Shown: piece after piece, positions 18,323 to 26,607 of the stretch
Position numbering within the stretch: the stretch's first letter is position 1
Layout: every line of letters starts with the position of its first letter
Assembly (NCBI GenBank): GCA_947311315.1
Contig: CAMZKN010000124.1
Coordinates: 1-37,828 of the forward strand
From: an uncultured Desulfobulbaceae bacterium
GTDB lineage: Bacteria > Desulfobacterota > Desulfobulbia > Desulfobulbales > Desulfocapsaceae
Direction of reading: 5' to 3'
Length of the DNA: 37,828 bases
The notes under the pieces: model-generated
Database searches by the model: none
The model's input: the letters and a program-made list of their open reading frames with translations, nothing else
Told to the model about the DNA's origin: nothing
Translations under genes and position numbers: made by a program

Positions 18323-19954
18323 TTACAAGGTGACCGTATGTTTATTGGTGTTTTTTACCTGAGCCGTTTGTGCAAGGCGATACAAGTGAAGATATCTTTG
18401 CATCACTTTGGTCCAGGTATAGTTTTTTTCAATTTCCAAAACGGCCCGCAACTGCATTGCTCTTTTGGCGGGACGGTCATTAAAAAGTTCCAAGGCTCGT
18501 CCCAACGCCGAAAAAAGTCCTGAAGGCTGCCCACTTCCATAGGCAATACCTGTAACATCATTCACAACTTTTACCAGGCCGCCGACATGACGAACAATAG
18601 GTAGAGACCCAAAAAGCTGGGCAATAAAATCCGTTAAGCCACACGGCTCGTAGCGTGATGGTACAACAAAAAAATCACCTGCGGCAAAAACACTGTTAGC
18701 AAGATTTGGGCTGAAGCCATTGAAAAAGCACAATCTTCCCCGTAATTCCGTTCGAGCTAAATTCTCAAGTCGTGATTCCAGTTCAGCAGAACCATTTCCA
18801 AGAATAACCATTTGTGCCTGCTCGTTCTTTTTCATGAAAACAGGGAGCACTTCCAAAAGAGTATCGATTCCTTTTTGCTCACTGAGGCGACCAACAAAAG
18901 TAAAGAGTGGCTTCTGCACATCACCTGCCAGCTCTCCGAAATATTCCACACCCTGTTTCCTTGCCAACTCTGGTATATGATTCAGAAAAAACTGTTTAAA
19001 CCGCTTTTTACCGTCAAGATCATCTTTTTCATTGCCGGGACTAAACAAAAAGTTACTTTCGTTTTCTGAATCAGCAAGAACAGAGGAAGAAAAAAGTGCG
19101 GGGTCTATGCCGTTGGTCACCCCTTCAAGGTGAACACCTCGTCGCTTCAACTCATGACCAAGCCAGCCGGTCAGCTTGTCGCTTTCGCTCTCCTGAAGTT
19201 CCCTTGCGTAATTTTCACTCACCGTATTTACAACCGCATAGGCACCTGCCACCAGAAACGGGTCAAATTTATGATCAAGCTGATTGGCAAGAATAACCCG
19301 TTCCGGAAATCCTGTTACCGACAGAGCATACGGAATATCTGCAATCTCCTGATGATATCCATGCCCACCATTGTGCACAGTAACCAAGCATCCTGTTTGG
19401 CGAAAATAGCTGCGGTACCCCGGAATTTCACGTAAAAAAGCTGGGAGAAGCGCTGTATGACCATCGTGACAATGAATAACATCGGGCCGCATCTGCAAAA
19501 CAATCATAAGTTCAATTGCAGCCTTTTGCAGCAAAACATTCATGGCAAAATAATCATGATGGCCCGTCGATTTTTTCTGCCACTTTTCACGAGTCTCATC
19601 ATCTACCGTGTAAGTATATACAGCAGATTTTTGTTGATAACGAAGGGCATCCAAAAGATAGATATGTACTTTTTTTGATTTTTTATAAAAAAAACGTATA
19701 TCTTCCCGAATTTCGAGATCAGGTTGATGCATGTCAATATGCAACTGCAGAGGGTGATCGCTGGCAGATGGATCCATCAGCGGCTCAAATCCCAACTCCT
19801 CTGCATCCATGAAACCATAGAGAGGCAAGACCACGTGTAATGACCGTCCAGACCAGCGCGCCAGTGCCTCTGCCAGCTGACGAACCACATCCTTCACCCC
19901 ACCGGCTCCGGCCAGATCTCCATACTCTCTGCTGATCATCCAGATATTTTTCAT
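18323..19954 (-). CDS. glgA: Glycogen/starch synthase-type glycosyltransferase (GT5), atypical donor loop
   Basis: Adds glucosyl units from a nucleotide sugar to an alpha-1,4-glucan, by family. The 543 residues show the GT5 plan: N-terminal donor loop, HDGHTALLPAF, GVTNGIDPALF, FVGRLSEQKGIDTLLE and the C-terminal PSRYEPCGLTDFIAQLFGSLPIVRHVGGL, which carries the family's catalytic EPCGL glutamate. The N-terminal KTGGLADV motif is replaced by GAGGVKDV (residues 16-23), so the usual ADP-glucose-binding lysine is glycine. Donor or acceptor may therefore differ from GlgA. No clear ribosome site. It is followed by gap and is divergent from yjbQ. Confidence 0.85.
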   Translation of the reverse strand: MKNIWMISREYGDLAGAGGVKDVVRQLAEALARWSGRSLHVVLPLYGFMDAEELGFEPLMDPSASDHPLQLHIDMHQPDLEIREDIRFFYKKSKKVHIYLLDALRYQQKSAVYTYTVDDETREKWQKKSTGHHDYFAMNVLLQKAAIELMIVLQMRPDVIHCHDGHTALLPAFLREIPGYRSYFRQTGCLVTVHNGGHGYHQEIADIPYALSVTGFPERVILANQLDHKFDPFLVAGAYAVVNTVSENYARELQESESDKLTGWLGHELKRRGVHLEGVTNGIDPALFSSSVLADSENESNFLFSPGNEKDDLDGKKRFKQFFLNHIPELARKQGVEYFGELAGDVQKPLFTFVGRLSEQKGIDTLLEVLPVFMKKNEQAQMVILGNGSAELESRLENLARTELRGRLCFFNGFSPNLANSVFAAGDFFVVPSRYEPCGLTDFIAQLFGSLPIVRHVGGLVKVVNDVTGIAYGSGQPSGLFSALGRALELFNDRPAKRAMQLRAVLEIEKNYTWTKVMQRYLHLYRLAQTAQVKNTNKHTVTL

Positions 19955-19980
19955 CTATTGTCCATATCCCGGCAAACTTG

Positions 19981-20009
19981 TTGTCACATATTCCTGAGTA
20001 CTATATATA
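19981..20009 (+). promoter_or_regulatory. Candidate promoter of the yjbQ-ubiD-rluB unit
   Basis: TTGTCA (19981-19986) is followed after 17 bases by TATATA (20004-20009), in the divergent gap between glgA and yjbQ, about 85 bases before the yjbQ start. Confidence 0.5.
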
Positions 20010-20094
20010 TACTTCAAAGATGAGTATATCAAAAAATCATTCTTCTTTTGAATTAATCTTTTCAATTGCAAACGTATTTTTTCAAGGAGAGCCC

Positions 20095-20526
20095 ATGCCC
20101 AGTGGCACACTGACGGTCTCAACACACACCGGCAAGGAACTTATCAACATCACAGATACAATCAACGCAGTATGTATGAGCCAGCCGATATCTTCGGGTA
20201 TTCTATCTCTGTTTAACCCGCATACTACTGCAGGACTCACAATTAATGAAGGCGCTGACCCGGATGTCTGTAGTGATATTATCATGGGTCTTGAAAAAAT
20301 GGTTCCCACTCTGACATACCATCATATGGAGGGTAACTCACCCTCGCATATCATGGCCCTGCTTACAGGGAGTTCACTAACCATCCATGTTGAAAACGGC
20401 AGGCTATTGCTTGGCACATGGCAGAAAATCTTCTTTTGTGAATTTGACGGCCCCAGAACCCGAACAATCCACTGGAAATATCTCCCCGACCACGAGTATC
20501 CTCCATTAACCAACCATAATACTTAA
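20095..20526 (+). CDS. yjbQ: YjbQ-family protein (UPF0047)
   Basis: A 143-residue protein from the ATG at 20095, which has an AAGGAG ribosome site; an open frame from 19978 is AT-rich leader and unlikely to be coding. Family signatures are clear: LFNPHTTAGLTINEGADPDV, then MEGNSPSHIMALLTGSSLTIHVENGRLLLGTWQ and FDGPRTR. YjbQ proteins form trimers with a metal-like site formed by conserved His residues. Some have secondary thiamin-phosphate synthase activity, but the native role is unsettled. It heads a tight unit with an 82-residue unknown protein, ubiD and an rluB-like gene. Confidence 0.93.
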   Translation: MPSGTLTVSTHTGKELINITDTINAVCMSQPISSGILSLFNPHTTAGLTINEGADPDVCSDIIMGLEKMVPTLTYHHMEGNSPSHIMALLTGSSLTIHVENGRLLLGTWQKIFFCEFDGPRTRTIHWKYLPDHEYPPLTNHNT

Positions 20527-20545
20527 TAATAATACCTTGCATACC

Positions 20546-20794
20546 ATGACACCTGATCCTGCAAAAATATGCTTTGGCCTCGACAACGATCTCGACCGAA
20601 CATCTCTAGCCATTTTTCTTCAGCTTGGAGGTGATAAAAACTTTGCTGAACTTTTTTCATCCCGGCTCTCAAGTGATGATATTATCAACTATGTTGATGA
20701 CTTCACACGACTCTTAAAAAAATATCTTAGTGAAGACGAATATCACCGCGTTTTTTTACAGGACACCAATCACCACCATCATCACAAGGAGTAA
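20546..20794 (+). CDS. Conserved-looking small hypothetical protein between yjbQ and ubiD
   Basis: An 82-residue acidic, helical protein from the ATG at 20546 (a TTG at 20537 is also in frame). It is mostly helix-forming (LAIFLQLGGDKNFAELFSSRLSSDDIINYVDDF), with no cysteine cluster, signal or membrane segment, and it ends in a natural HHHHHKE tail. Its stop is three bases before the ubiD GTG, whose ribosome site (AAGGAG) lies in this gene's end, so the two are probably coupled. I do not recognise the family. Position between yjbQ and ubiD suggests a link to that unit. Confidence 0.7.
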   Translation: MTPDPAKICFGLDNDLDRTSLAIFLQLGGDKNFAELFSSRLSSDDIINYVDDFTRLLKKYLSEDEYHRVFLQDTNHHHHHKE

Positions 20795-20797
20795 GCT

Positions 20798-22576
20798 GTG
20801 ACCCGGACCAAACTACATGACCTGCGCAGCTACCTTGATCTTTTGCAGTCAGAAAACCAGCTGCTGGTGATCGATGAAGAAGTCGATCCCCATCTTGAAA
20901 TCGCCGAAATCCACAGGCGAGTCATTGGTCGAGGTGGCCCTGCCCTGCTCTTCACCAAAGTCAAAAACTCATCTTTTCCGGTTACCACCAACCTTTTTGG
21001 CTCCAATAAGCGGCTCGAACTCGCCTTTGGCAATAAACCACAACACTTTGTCCGTGACATTGTACGGCTGGTTGAGTCTGCAATGCCCCTTACCATGGGC
21101 AAGATCTGGGACAACCGCCAGCTCTTTCTTGATGGATTGAAAATTGGTTTAAAAGTTCGTCCCGGTGGCCCGATTCTTGAAAATTGCCAAACCAGTCCAC
21201 AACTTGGTTCCTTACCCATGCTCACGTCATGGCACAGTGATGGTGGCCCCTTTGTCACCCTGCCCTTGGTCTACACCGAGCACCCGGATGGTTCCGGCCA
21301 CAATCTTGGCATGTATCGCATCCAGATGCACGACCAGGCAACAACAGGTATTCACTGGCAAATCCATAAAGGTGGTGGCTACCACTACCATGAAGCTGAA
21401 AAACGAAATCAACCTCTACCGTTGACACTTTTTATCGGCGGCCCTCCAGCGCTCATGCTTGCCGCCATTGCTCCACTACCGGAAGACCTGCCTGAGCTTA
21501 TGCTCACTTCACTGCTCATTGGTGACAAACTACATATGTGCAAAGACCCCTTAGGTGGTCACAACCTTGTTTCCCACACCGAATTTGCCATCAAAGGTTC
21601 AGTTCCTCCCCATGTGCGTCACCCCGAAGGCCCGTTTGGAGATCACTACGGCTATGACTCGCTGCAGCACGACTACCCTGTCTTCCAGGTAAGTCATCTC
21701 TACCACAGGGAAAAAGCGATTTTCCCAGCCACCGTCGTTGGCCGCCCACGCCAGGAGGATTTCTTTATTGGCGATTTTCTTCAGGATCTGCTCTCTCCCC
21801 TTTTCCCACTTGTCATGAAGGGTGTAAAGGCCTTAAAAACTTTTGGAGAAACGGGATTTCATTGCCTTGCCGCTGCAAAGGTTTCCAACAGATATCCAAG
21901 GGAAGCATTCGGATGTGGTTTACGAATTTTAGGGGAAGGCCAGCTCTCCCTGACCAAATTCCTTATTGTCACCGATGGCGACATCGATATTTCTGACTTT
22001 GCGCAACTATGGACACATATCCTTGAGCGTGTGCGCTGGGATACGGATCTTTTTGTTTTTGCCAATGTCTCTCAAGATACCCTTGACTATACCGGGCCTT
22101 CTGTCAATAAAGGATCAAAAGCCATGCTTCTCGGTCTCGGTAAAGAAAAAATAAGGGATCTACCGAAAACTTTTTCATCCACTCTGCCTAGCCCCTGCTC
22201 TCATCGGCGGGTTTTTCTTCCCGGCACACTGGTTGTACAGGGTTGCCCTTACGAAGAAGATCCCACCCTGGCAAAAGAACTCGCTGAATATGAAGCACTC
22301 CTCGACTGGCCGGTAGTTTTTCTTGTTGATAACTGTAATGAGGCCACGTCTTCCCTTCAGGATTTCCTCTGGACCATTTTCACACGATTTGAACCCGCTG
22401 CAGACATTCATGCCAGAACCGCTTCGGTGCTCCGTTTTCACGTAGGGCTCTGCCCCCCCATTGTCATCGATTGCAGAATGAAACCATGGTATACTGACAT
22501 TCTGGAAGTCGATCCCTCAACAAAAAAGAAAGTTGATGAAAAATTTCACCGTATAATTCCCTCAAAATGGCTCTAA
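20798..22576 (+). CDS. ubiD: UbiD-family prenylated-FMN decarboxylase
   Basis: Decarboxylase of aromatic or alpha,beta-unsaturated acids that uses prenylated FMN made by UbiX (no ubiX in this window). Family motifs are present: LGMYRIQMHD with the prFMN-site arginine, TGIHWQIHKGG, and HTEFAIKGSVPP with HPEGPFGDHYGYDS, which hold the paired glutamates. At 592 residues it is longer than E. coli UbiD (about 497) and closer to the long form linked to menaquinone synthesis through futalosine or to aromatic-acid metabolism; that assignment is inference. The start is GTG with an AAGGAG site. Its 3' end overlaps the next gene by ten bases. Confidence 0.92.
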   Translation: MTRTKLHDLRSYLDLLQSENQLLVIDEEVDPHLEIAEIHRRVIGRGGPALLFTKVKNSSFPVTTNLFGSNKRLELAFGNKPQHFVRDIVRLVESAMPLTMGKIWDNRQLFLDGLKIGLKVRPGGPILENCQTSPQLGSLPMLTSWHSDGGPFVTLPLVYTEHPDGSGHNLGMYRIQMHDQATTGIHWQIHKGGGYHYHEAEKRNQPLPLTLFIGGPPALMLAAIAPLPEDLPELMLTSLLIGDKLHMCKDPLGGHNLVSHTEFAIKGSVPPHVRHPEGPFGDHYGYDSLQHDYPVFQVSHLYHREKAIFPATVVGRPRQEDFFIGDFLQDLLSPLFPLVMKGVKALKTFGETGFHCLAAAKVSNRYPREAFGCGLRILGEGQLSLTKFLIVTDGDIDISDFAQLWTHILERVRWDTDLFVFANVSQDTLDYTGPSVNKGSKAMLLGLGKEKIRDLPKTFSSTLPSPCSHRRVFLPGTLVVQGCPYEEDPTLAKELAEYEALLDWPVVFLVDNCNEATSSLQDFLWTIFTRFEPAADIHARTASVLRFHVGLCPPIVIDCRMKPWYTDILEVDPSTKKKVDEKFHRIIPSKWL

Positions 22577-23289
22577 AAGAATCGATCCGATTACAAAAAT
22601 ATCTGGCTTCCTGCGGCATTGCCTCCAGGCGTAAGGCTGAGGAACTCATTGCCACAGGTAAGGTAACTGTCGATGGCAGGACAGTTACAGAAATGGGGAT
22701 TAAAATTGATCCGTCTGAACAGGTTATCTCCTGTTTTGGAAAACCTGTGACGCAAAAGGAGATATTCGTCTATTTTTTACTCAATAAACCTAGAGGGTAC
22801 ATCACCACAGTTTCAGATCCGCAGGGCAGGCCTGTTGTCACCTCTCTTATAAAAAACTGCAATGCACGGCTTTTCCCTGTGGGCAGACTTGATTTCGACA
22901 CCGAAGGTGCCCTTCTCCTCACCAACGACGGCCAACTGGCCCAAAAAATTCAACATCCAAGTCACCAGACCAATAAAACCTATGAGGCAACTCTGAAAGG
23001 CATACCCGACAGGAAAAAACTAGCCCTGCTGGAAAAAGGCATTTTGCTGGAGGGAAAAATTACAGCACCTGCTCGCATCCGCATACTGGCCCGAAAAAAC
23101 AGAAATTGTCTTGCTGCAATCACCATTCATGAGGGACGCAAACACCAGGTAAAAAAGATGTTTTCCGCAATTAACCACCCGGTTCTCGATCTCAAGCGCA
23201 CACATTATGGCAAGCTGAAACTTGGAACACTGGCTACCGGTAAATACAGGCAACTCAGCCAGATCGATTTAAAAAAAATATTTTTATAA
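22567..23289 (+). CDS. rluB: RsuA/RluB-family pseudouridine synthase
   Basis: Converts a uridine of rRNA to pseudouridine. The 240 residues show an S4 RNA-binding domain (about 7-65: IRLQKYLASCGIASRRKAEELI) followed by the RsuA/RluB/E/F catalytic domain, with LLNKPRGYITT and GRLDFDTEGALLLTNDG, which holds the catalytic aspartate, and later HEGRKHQVKKMF. The family member is probably RluB (23S rRNA U2605), judged by length and the S4 domain, but RsuA-like activity cannot be excluded. Its ATG lies inside the last ten bases of ubiD, in a different frame, so it is the last gene of the unit. Confidence 0.88.
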   Translation: MALKESIRLQKYLASCGIASRRKAEELIATGKVTVDGRTVTEMGIKIDPSEQVISCFGKPVTQKEIFVYFLLNKPRGYITTVSDPQGRPVVTSLIKNCNARLFPVGRLDFDTEGALLLTNDGQLAQKIQHPSHQTNKTYEATLKGIPDRKKLALLEKGILLEGKITAPARIRILARKNRNCLAAITIHEGRKHQVKKMFSAINHPVLDLKRTHYGKLKLGTLATGKYRQLSQIDLKKIFL

Positions 23290-23515
23290 AATTTTCTTTA
23301 CAAATCAAAAAATAGCTGATTAAATCTAAATAGTTAGGAGTTTGACCTTAGCTTAGATCGCACCCTTCATAGACATAACATATTGATTTCAATAGTAATT
23401 CTTCGTGTTTGGGCTTCCAATATAAGGCGTGAACTTCATTTGCTTTTTACGTAACATAGTGTTCGATGCAACGTATCAAGTACCTCAATTTGATTTCCGG
23501 AAACAGGAGTAACGT
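23290..23515. other. Intergenic leader of the HU/IHF gene
   Basis: 226 AT-rich bases with no gene. A TTGACC at 23342-23347 could be a -35 element, but no good -10 follows at normal spacing. No terminator for the upstream unit was recognised. Confidence 0.35.
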
Positions 23516-23797
23516 ATGAACAAATCAGAACTCATTGAAGCGTTGGCACAAGATATTGATGTCCCTCACAGAGAAGCCGCTGCAATTACAAATACAGTGA
23601 TCGAAACAATGACAAATGCGTTGGCACAGGGTGAAAGCATTGAGATCCGTGGCTTTGGCAGCTTTGTTATCAAACAATACGATTCATACGAGGGAAGAAA
23701 TCCTAAAACCGGGAAAAAAATCCAAGTAAAACCGAAGAAACTTCCATTCTTCAAGGTTGGCAAGGATTTACGGGAAAAAGTAAACAGCAACTCTTAG
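23516..23797 (+). CDS. HU/IHF-family DNA-binding protein (IHF-beta-like)
   Basis: A 93-residue nucleoid protein that bends DNA as a dimer. Family marks are the N-terminal NKSELIEALA helix, the GESIEIRGFGSFVIKQY strand, the GRNPKTGKKIQVKPKKLPFFK beta-arm, and the GKDLREKV end. IEIRGFGSF and the GKDLRE ending point to IHF-beta more than to HU, but the subgroup cannot be fixed by eye. An ACAGGAG ribosome site precedes the ATG. It stands as a single gene and converges on rimO. Confidence 0.92.
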   Translation: MNKSELIEALAQDIDVPHREAAAITNTVIETMTNALAQGESIEIRGFGSFVIKQYDSYEGRNPKTGKKIQVKPKKLPFFKVGKDLREKVNSNS

Positions 23798-23839
23798 TCC
23801 TATACTACGTAAGGCCATAGAGAACAACAGGGAAATATT

Positions 23840-23880
23840 CCCCCTCAGATATGCTACAGTGTTTTTTTGAGGGGGTTAAT
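23840..23880. terminator. Weak hairpin between the HU/IHF gene and rimO
   Basis: CCCCCTCA (23840-23847) pairs with TGAGGGGG (23868-23875) around a 20-base loop that contains a T-run. It lies between convergent genes and could act as a terminator, but the long loop and poor trailing U-tract make it uncertain. Confidence 0.4.
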
Positions 23881-23925
23881 ACTTTTTACGCCTCGTAATT
23901 TTCCATCTTGCGAAGCGAAGAAGTT

Positions 23926-25257
23926 TCACTCTACGATACCACCTACCAAATCATATACCTGGGTATCCGTAATACGGATTTTAACAATCTCTCCCGGGGA
24001 TGCCGTACCCTCATTTATATAGACGCAGCCATCTACTTCAGGGGCTTGGTATTTTGTCCTGCCCTCCAAAAGAAGATCAGTTTCGCTACTCTCACCTTCG
24101 ACCAGAACCGACTCTGTTCTGCCAAGGTATTTTTCCTGAATTCCGGCTGAAAGTTCCGCCTGTACCGAAAGGAGGTGAGCACATCTCTCTTCCTTTTCTT
24201 TTTCAGAAATCTGTTTTGCAAAATTTTCAGACGGGCACCCTTCTTCATTGGCGTAGGTAAAAACACCCACGTGATCAATCTTCGTCTCTTTTAAAAACGA
24301 TTCTATTTCAAGAAAGGCCTGTTCTGTCTCTCCGGGAAAACCTACAAGAAATGTTGTTCGCAGGGCAACATCAGGAAGAAAGTTTCGTATTTTTTCTATC
24401 AGCCGATAGAGAGATTCAGTGGAATATCTGCGATTCATCGATTGAAGAACCTCACTGTTGACATGTTGAAATGGAATATCAAAATAGGGTAGGATTCGCT
24501 CATTTTCAGACATAAACTGAAGGAGTTCTTCAGTCACACCTGAGGGATAAAGGTAGAGAAGGCGAAGCCATGGTAACGTTGTGCTACTAATTAACTGTTT
24601 TAATAACCTGACAATCTGCACGTTATCACCAAGATCATTGCCATAAGCAGTGGTATCCTGGGCAATCAGTGAAAGTTCTTTAACACCACCGCGCTCAAGT
24701 TCGCAGGCTTCACGAACAAGATCATCGATCGGTCTGCTGCGCAATTTACCGCGTATGGATGGAATCATACAATACGAACAGTGGTTGTCACATCCTTCAG
24801 TTATTTTAAGCCATGCCCTGAAAGGTGGAGTGGTAACAAGACGTGGAGTAGCACTGGACATGAGAAAACGATCCGGCAAAACAACCTTTTGTTCAATCTT
24901 ACCTTTCTGGAATCTTTCAATGATAGAGGAAATATCAGCGGCCCCTTCAGTACCCACAAACAGATCCACTTCACCGAGCTCGCGGAGCAGTGATTCTTTG
25001 TACCGTTGAACAAGACAGCCGACAACCACAAGAATTTTATCAGGATCATCCTTTTTTATGGCAATCAGTTCAAATATTTCGTCAATGGCTTCTTCGACTG
25101 CGGGCTGTATGAAACCACAGGTGTTGAGCAATATGAGATCCGCATCCTCGGGTTCCGGGCTGAATTGCCACCCTGCCTTCATCATGGAACCGATCATAAC
25201 CTCTGAATCCACAAGGTTTTTGGCACAGCCCAAACTGATCAAATGAAATAACGCCAT
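23926..25257 (-). CDS. rimO: Ribosomal protein S12 methylthiotransferase
   Basis: Radical-SAM enzyme that adds a methylthio group to the conserved aspartate of ribosomal protein S12. The 443 residues match RimO. The N-terminal MTTase domain binds the second [4Fe-4S] cluster through C11 (SLGCAKN), C47 (LLNTCGF) and C81 (VVGCLVQRY). The radical-SAM motif C156-x3-C160-x2-C163 (CDNHCSYC) follows, and a TRAM domain closes the protein. The SLGCAKNLVDSE start is diagnostic of RimO over MiaB. It lies 14 bases after the nucleoside phosphorylase gene and is probably cotranscribed with it. Confidence 0.96.
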   Translation of the reverse strand: MALFHLISLGCAKNLVDSEVMIGSMMKAGWQFSPEPEDADLILLNTCGFIQPAVEEAIDEIFELIAIKKDDPDKILVVVGCLVQRYKESLLRELGEVDLFVGTEGAADISSIIERFQKGKIEQKVVLPDRFLMSSATPRLVTTPPFRAWLKITEGCDNHCSYCMIPSIRGKLRSRPIDDLVREACELERGGVKELSLIAQDTTAYGNDLGDNVQIVRLLKQLISSTTLPWLRLLYLYPSGVTEELLQFMSENERILPYFDIPFQHVNSEVLQSMNRRYSTESLYRLIEKIRNFLPDVALRTTFLVGFPGETEQAFLEIESFLKETKIDHVGVFTYANEEGCPSENFAKQISEKEKEERCAHLLSVQAELSAGIQEKYLGRTESVLVEGESSETDLLLEGRTKYQAPEVDGCVYINEGTASPGEIVKIRITDTQVYDLVGGIVE

Positions 25258-25271
25258 CCTTTTATCCCTTT

Positions 25272-26006
25272 TTATAGAAAACTGATATTGCCAAGAAGAA
25301 TATCCATTGCCACCTGTTTATTCTTTAAAAACCTCTTATTGGAAAAACCGGGGTGCCAGCTGTCACGATATAACTCATCGGAGACAATCAACACTGCACA
25401 AAATTCAATCTGACGAAAACACGCAACAGAACAGAGGGCTGAAAACTCCATATCGATGGCGGCTACGCCATTCTCCTGATTGAGTTGCGATAAATCACTC
25501 CTGTTTTCACGAAAGATCGCATCCGTTGACCAGACACAGCCGCTTTGAACGGCAAGTCCCTTTTTCTCAAAAAGATCGTTTACCTTTAAAAGAAAACCAC
25601 TGTGAGGAACAGCAGGCGAATTAAGTGGATAGTACTGTGATGTACCCTCACCAGAGAGTGAAGAGGACGGTACCAGAATATCACCAATATGTAATGAATT
25701 TGAAACAGCACCACACCAGCCGACAAGGATAAGTCTTCTTGAGCCAAGCGCAATGAGTTTCTCCATGGTCATCACAGCCATTGGGGCACCAATAGCTGGA
25801 CCTGCAACAAAAAAACGCTTTTCGGAATCCAAAGCTAAAGATGAGTTAAAAAGATACCGGGAATATCCACCGTCTTGTTTTACCATGTTGATCGCGCCTT
25901 TTGCTTCAGTTGGATTGACCAGCAGCAAACCGTTTTGCGGCAATTTTTTCTCGTTTTTTCCTTTGCGGGGATGAATAATTATATCGTGTTCCTGCTCAGT
26001 AGTCAT
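25272..26006 (-). CDS. Nucleoside phosphorylase family protein (PNP/UDP type)
   Basis: Phosphorylase or hydrolase of purine or pyrimidine nucleosides, 244 residues. The family core is visible: VAGPAIGAPMAVMTMEKLIALGSRRLILVGWCGAVS (the phosphate and nucleoside site), LHIGDILVP, and the late AIDMEFSALCSVA segment holding the ribose-binding Met-Glu pair, followed by AVLIVSDEL. An atypical N-terminal 25 residues is rich in Lys and polar residues. The exact substrate cannot be told; uridine phosphorylase, purine phosphorylase and futalosine hydrolase share this fold. A GAGGGAA ribosome site precedes the ATG. It is upstream of rimO on the same strand. Confidence 0.85.
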   Translation of the reverse strand: MTTEQEHDIIIHPRKGKNEKKLPQNGLLLVNPTEAKGAINMVKQDGGYSRYLFNSSLALDSEKRFFVAGPAIGAPMAVMTMEKLIALGSRRLILVGWCGAVSNSLHIGDILVPSSSLSGEGTSQYYPLNSPAVPHSGFLLKVNDLFEKKGLAVQSGCVWSTDAIFRENRSDLSQLNQENGVAAIDMEFSALCSVACFRQIEFCAVLIVSDELYRDSWHPGFSNKRFLKNKQVAMDILLGNISFL

Positions 26007-26036
26007 AGACGTATTCCCTCATTTTTCCATATCTAT

Positions 26037-26172
26037 AACGCAGACAAGCTGCAAGTACGTGCCTCGAAGATCTCTATACTTTCGCTATCTGGGAGTGTCT
26101 GTTTATTTTTGTGGTTAAACACCCTTCTTCATTTGCTTGCTTTTTAGCAGTAATTATGGAGTAAGGCACTAA
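26037..26172 (+). repeat. Intergenic repeat family, copy A (about 135 bp, complete)
   Basis: The left end carries ACGCAGACAAGCTGCA and the right end carries AGCAGTAATTATGGAGTAAG followed by GCACTA. Both ends recur, in the same relative order but inverted, at 37470-37744; the left end recurs alone at 32410. It lies upstream of the nucleoside phosphorylase gene and beyond the end of the F0 operon. Confidence 0.72.
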
Positions 26173-26177
26173 ACAGG

Positions 26178-26213
26178 AAAAGGGCCACAGAATTATATCT
26201 GCAGCCCTTTAAA
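26178..26213. terminator. Terminator of the F0 ATP synthase operon
   Basis: AAAAGGGCCACAGA (26178-26191) pairs with TCTGCAGCCCTTT (26198-26210), with small mismatches around a short AT loop. It lies about 40 bases beyond the atpE stop, on the minus-strand downstream side. Confidence 0.72.
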
Positions 26214-26249
26214 AACGATCGTTATCTGACCGTTATGTCCTCTTAACGA

Positions 26250-26501
26250 CTATCCAAGCAACGGATTTGCATAGAGCAGGATAAGAGAGATAACCAGTCC
26301 ATAAATAGCAACAGACTCGGCAAGAGCCATACCGAGAATCATGAATACCATCAATTTAGGCTGCACTTCCGGGTTTCTTGCAAGACCCTGACATGCGCCA
26401 TTACCTACAGAACCAATACCAATACCAGCTCCCAGACCAGCAAGACCGATAGACAGTGCAGCACCAACACAGATAAGAGCTAATTGAAGATTTCCTTCCA
26501 T
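26250..26501 (-). CDS. atpE: ATP synthase F0 subunit c
   Basis: Forms the membrane rotor ring that carries the coupling ion. The 83 residues make two helices around the polar loop ARNPEVQPK. The first helix is the glycine-rich GLGAGIGIGSVGNG, and the second carries the ion-binding carboxylate E62 in ALAESVAIYGLV. S63 is shared with Na+-type rings, but the helix-1 glutamine of Na+ rings (QGY in Ilyobacter) is I29 here and the Thr after Ser is Val, so proton coupling is more likely. An AAGGAG ribosome site precedes the ATG. It is the last gene of the F0 operon, 106 bases after atpB. Confidence 0.97.
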   Translation of the reverse strand: MEGNLQLALICVGAALSIGLAGLGAGIGIGSVGNGACQGLARNPEVQPKLMVFMILGMALAESVAIYGLVISLILLYANPLLG

Positions 26502-26576
26502 TGTTTTTCTCCTTAAAAAAAGTTTTTTATTGTGGCCTTCTTCCTTTTCAATACTGCTTATAACGCAACAATCAAA

Positions 26577-26593
26577 CCCGGCACATTACCGGG
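26577..26593 (-). other. Small hairpin between atpB and atpE
   Basis: CCCGG (26577-26581) and CCGGG (26589-26593) flank a 7-base loop in the transcribed gap between atpB and atpE. It is too weak to call a terminator, as no U-tract follows on the minus strand. It may stabilise or process the mRNA. Confidence 0.35.
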
Positions 26594-26607
26594 GAAATAT
26601 GTAACAA

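Noticed and set aside
20774..20790. HHHHH run near the end of the 82-residue gene, as a sign of a cloning tag
   Set aside because: It is followed directly by native codons and the ubiD start with a normal ribosome site, so it reads as natural sequence.
23342..23370. Promoter for the HU/IHF gene from TTGACC
   Set aside because: No acceptable -10 at 16-18 bases; not listed as a feature.
26037..26172. Terminal inverted repeats on repeat copy A
   Set aside because: The left and right ends do not pair with each other; only a short AGTGCC/GGCACT likeness exists inside the left part, so a classical inverted-repeat transposon is not supported.
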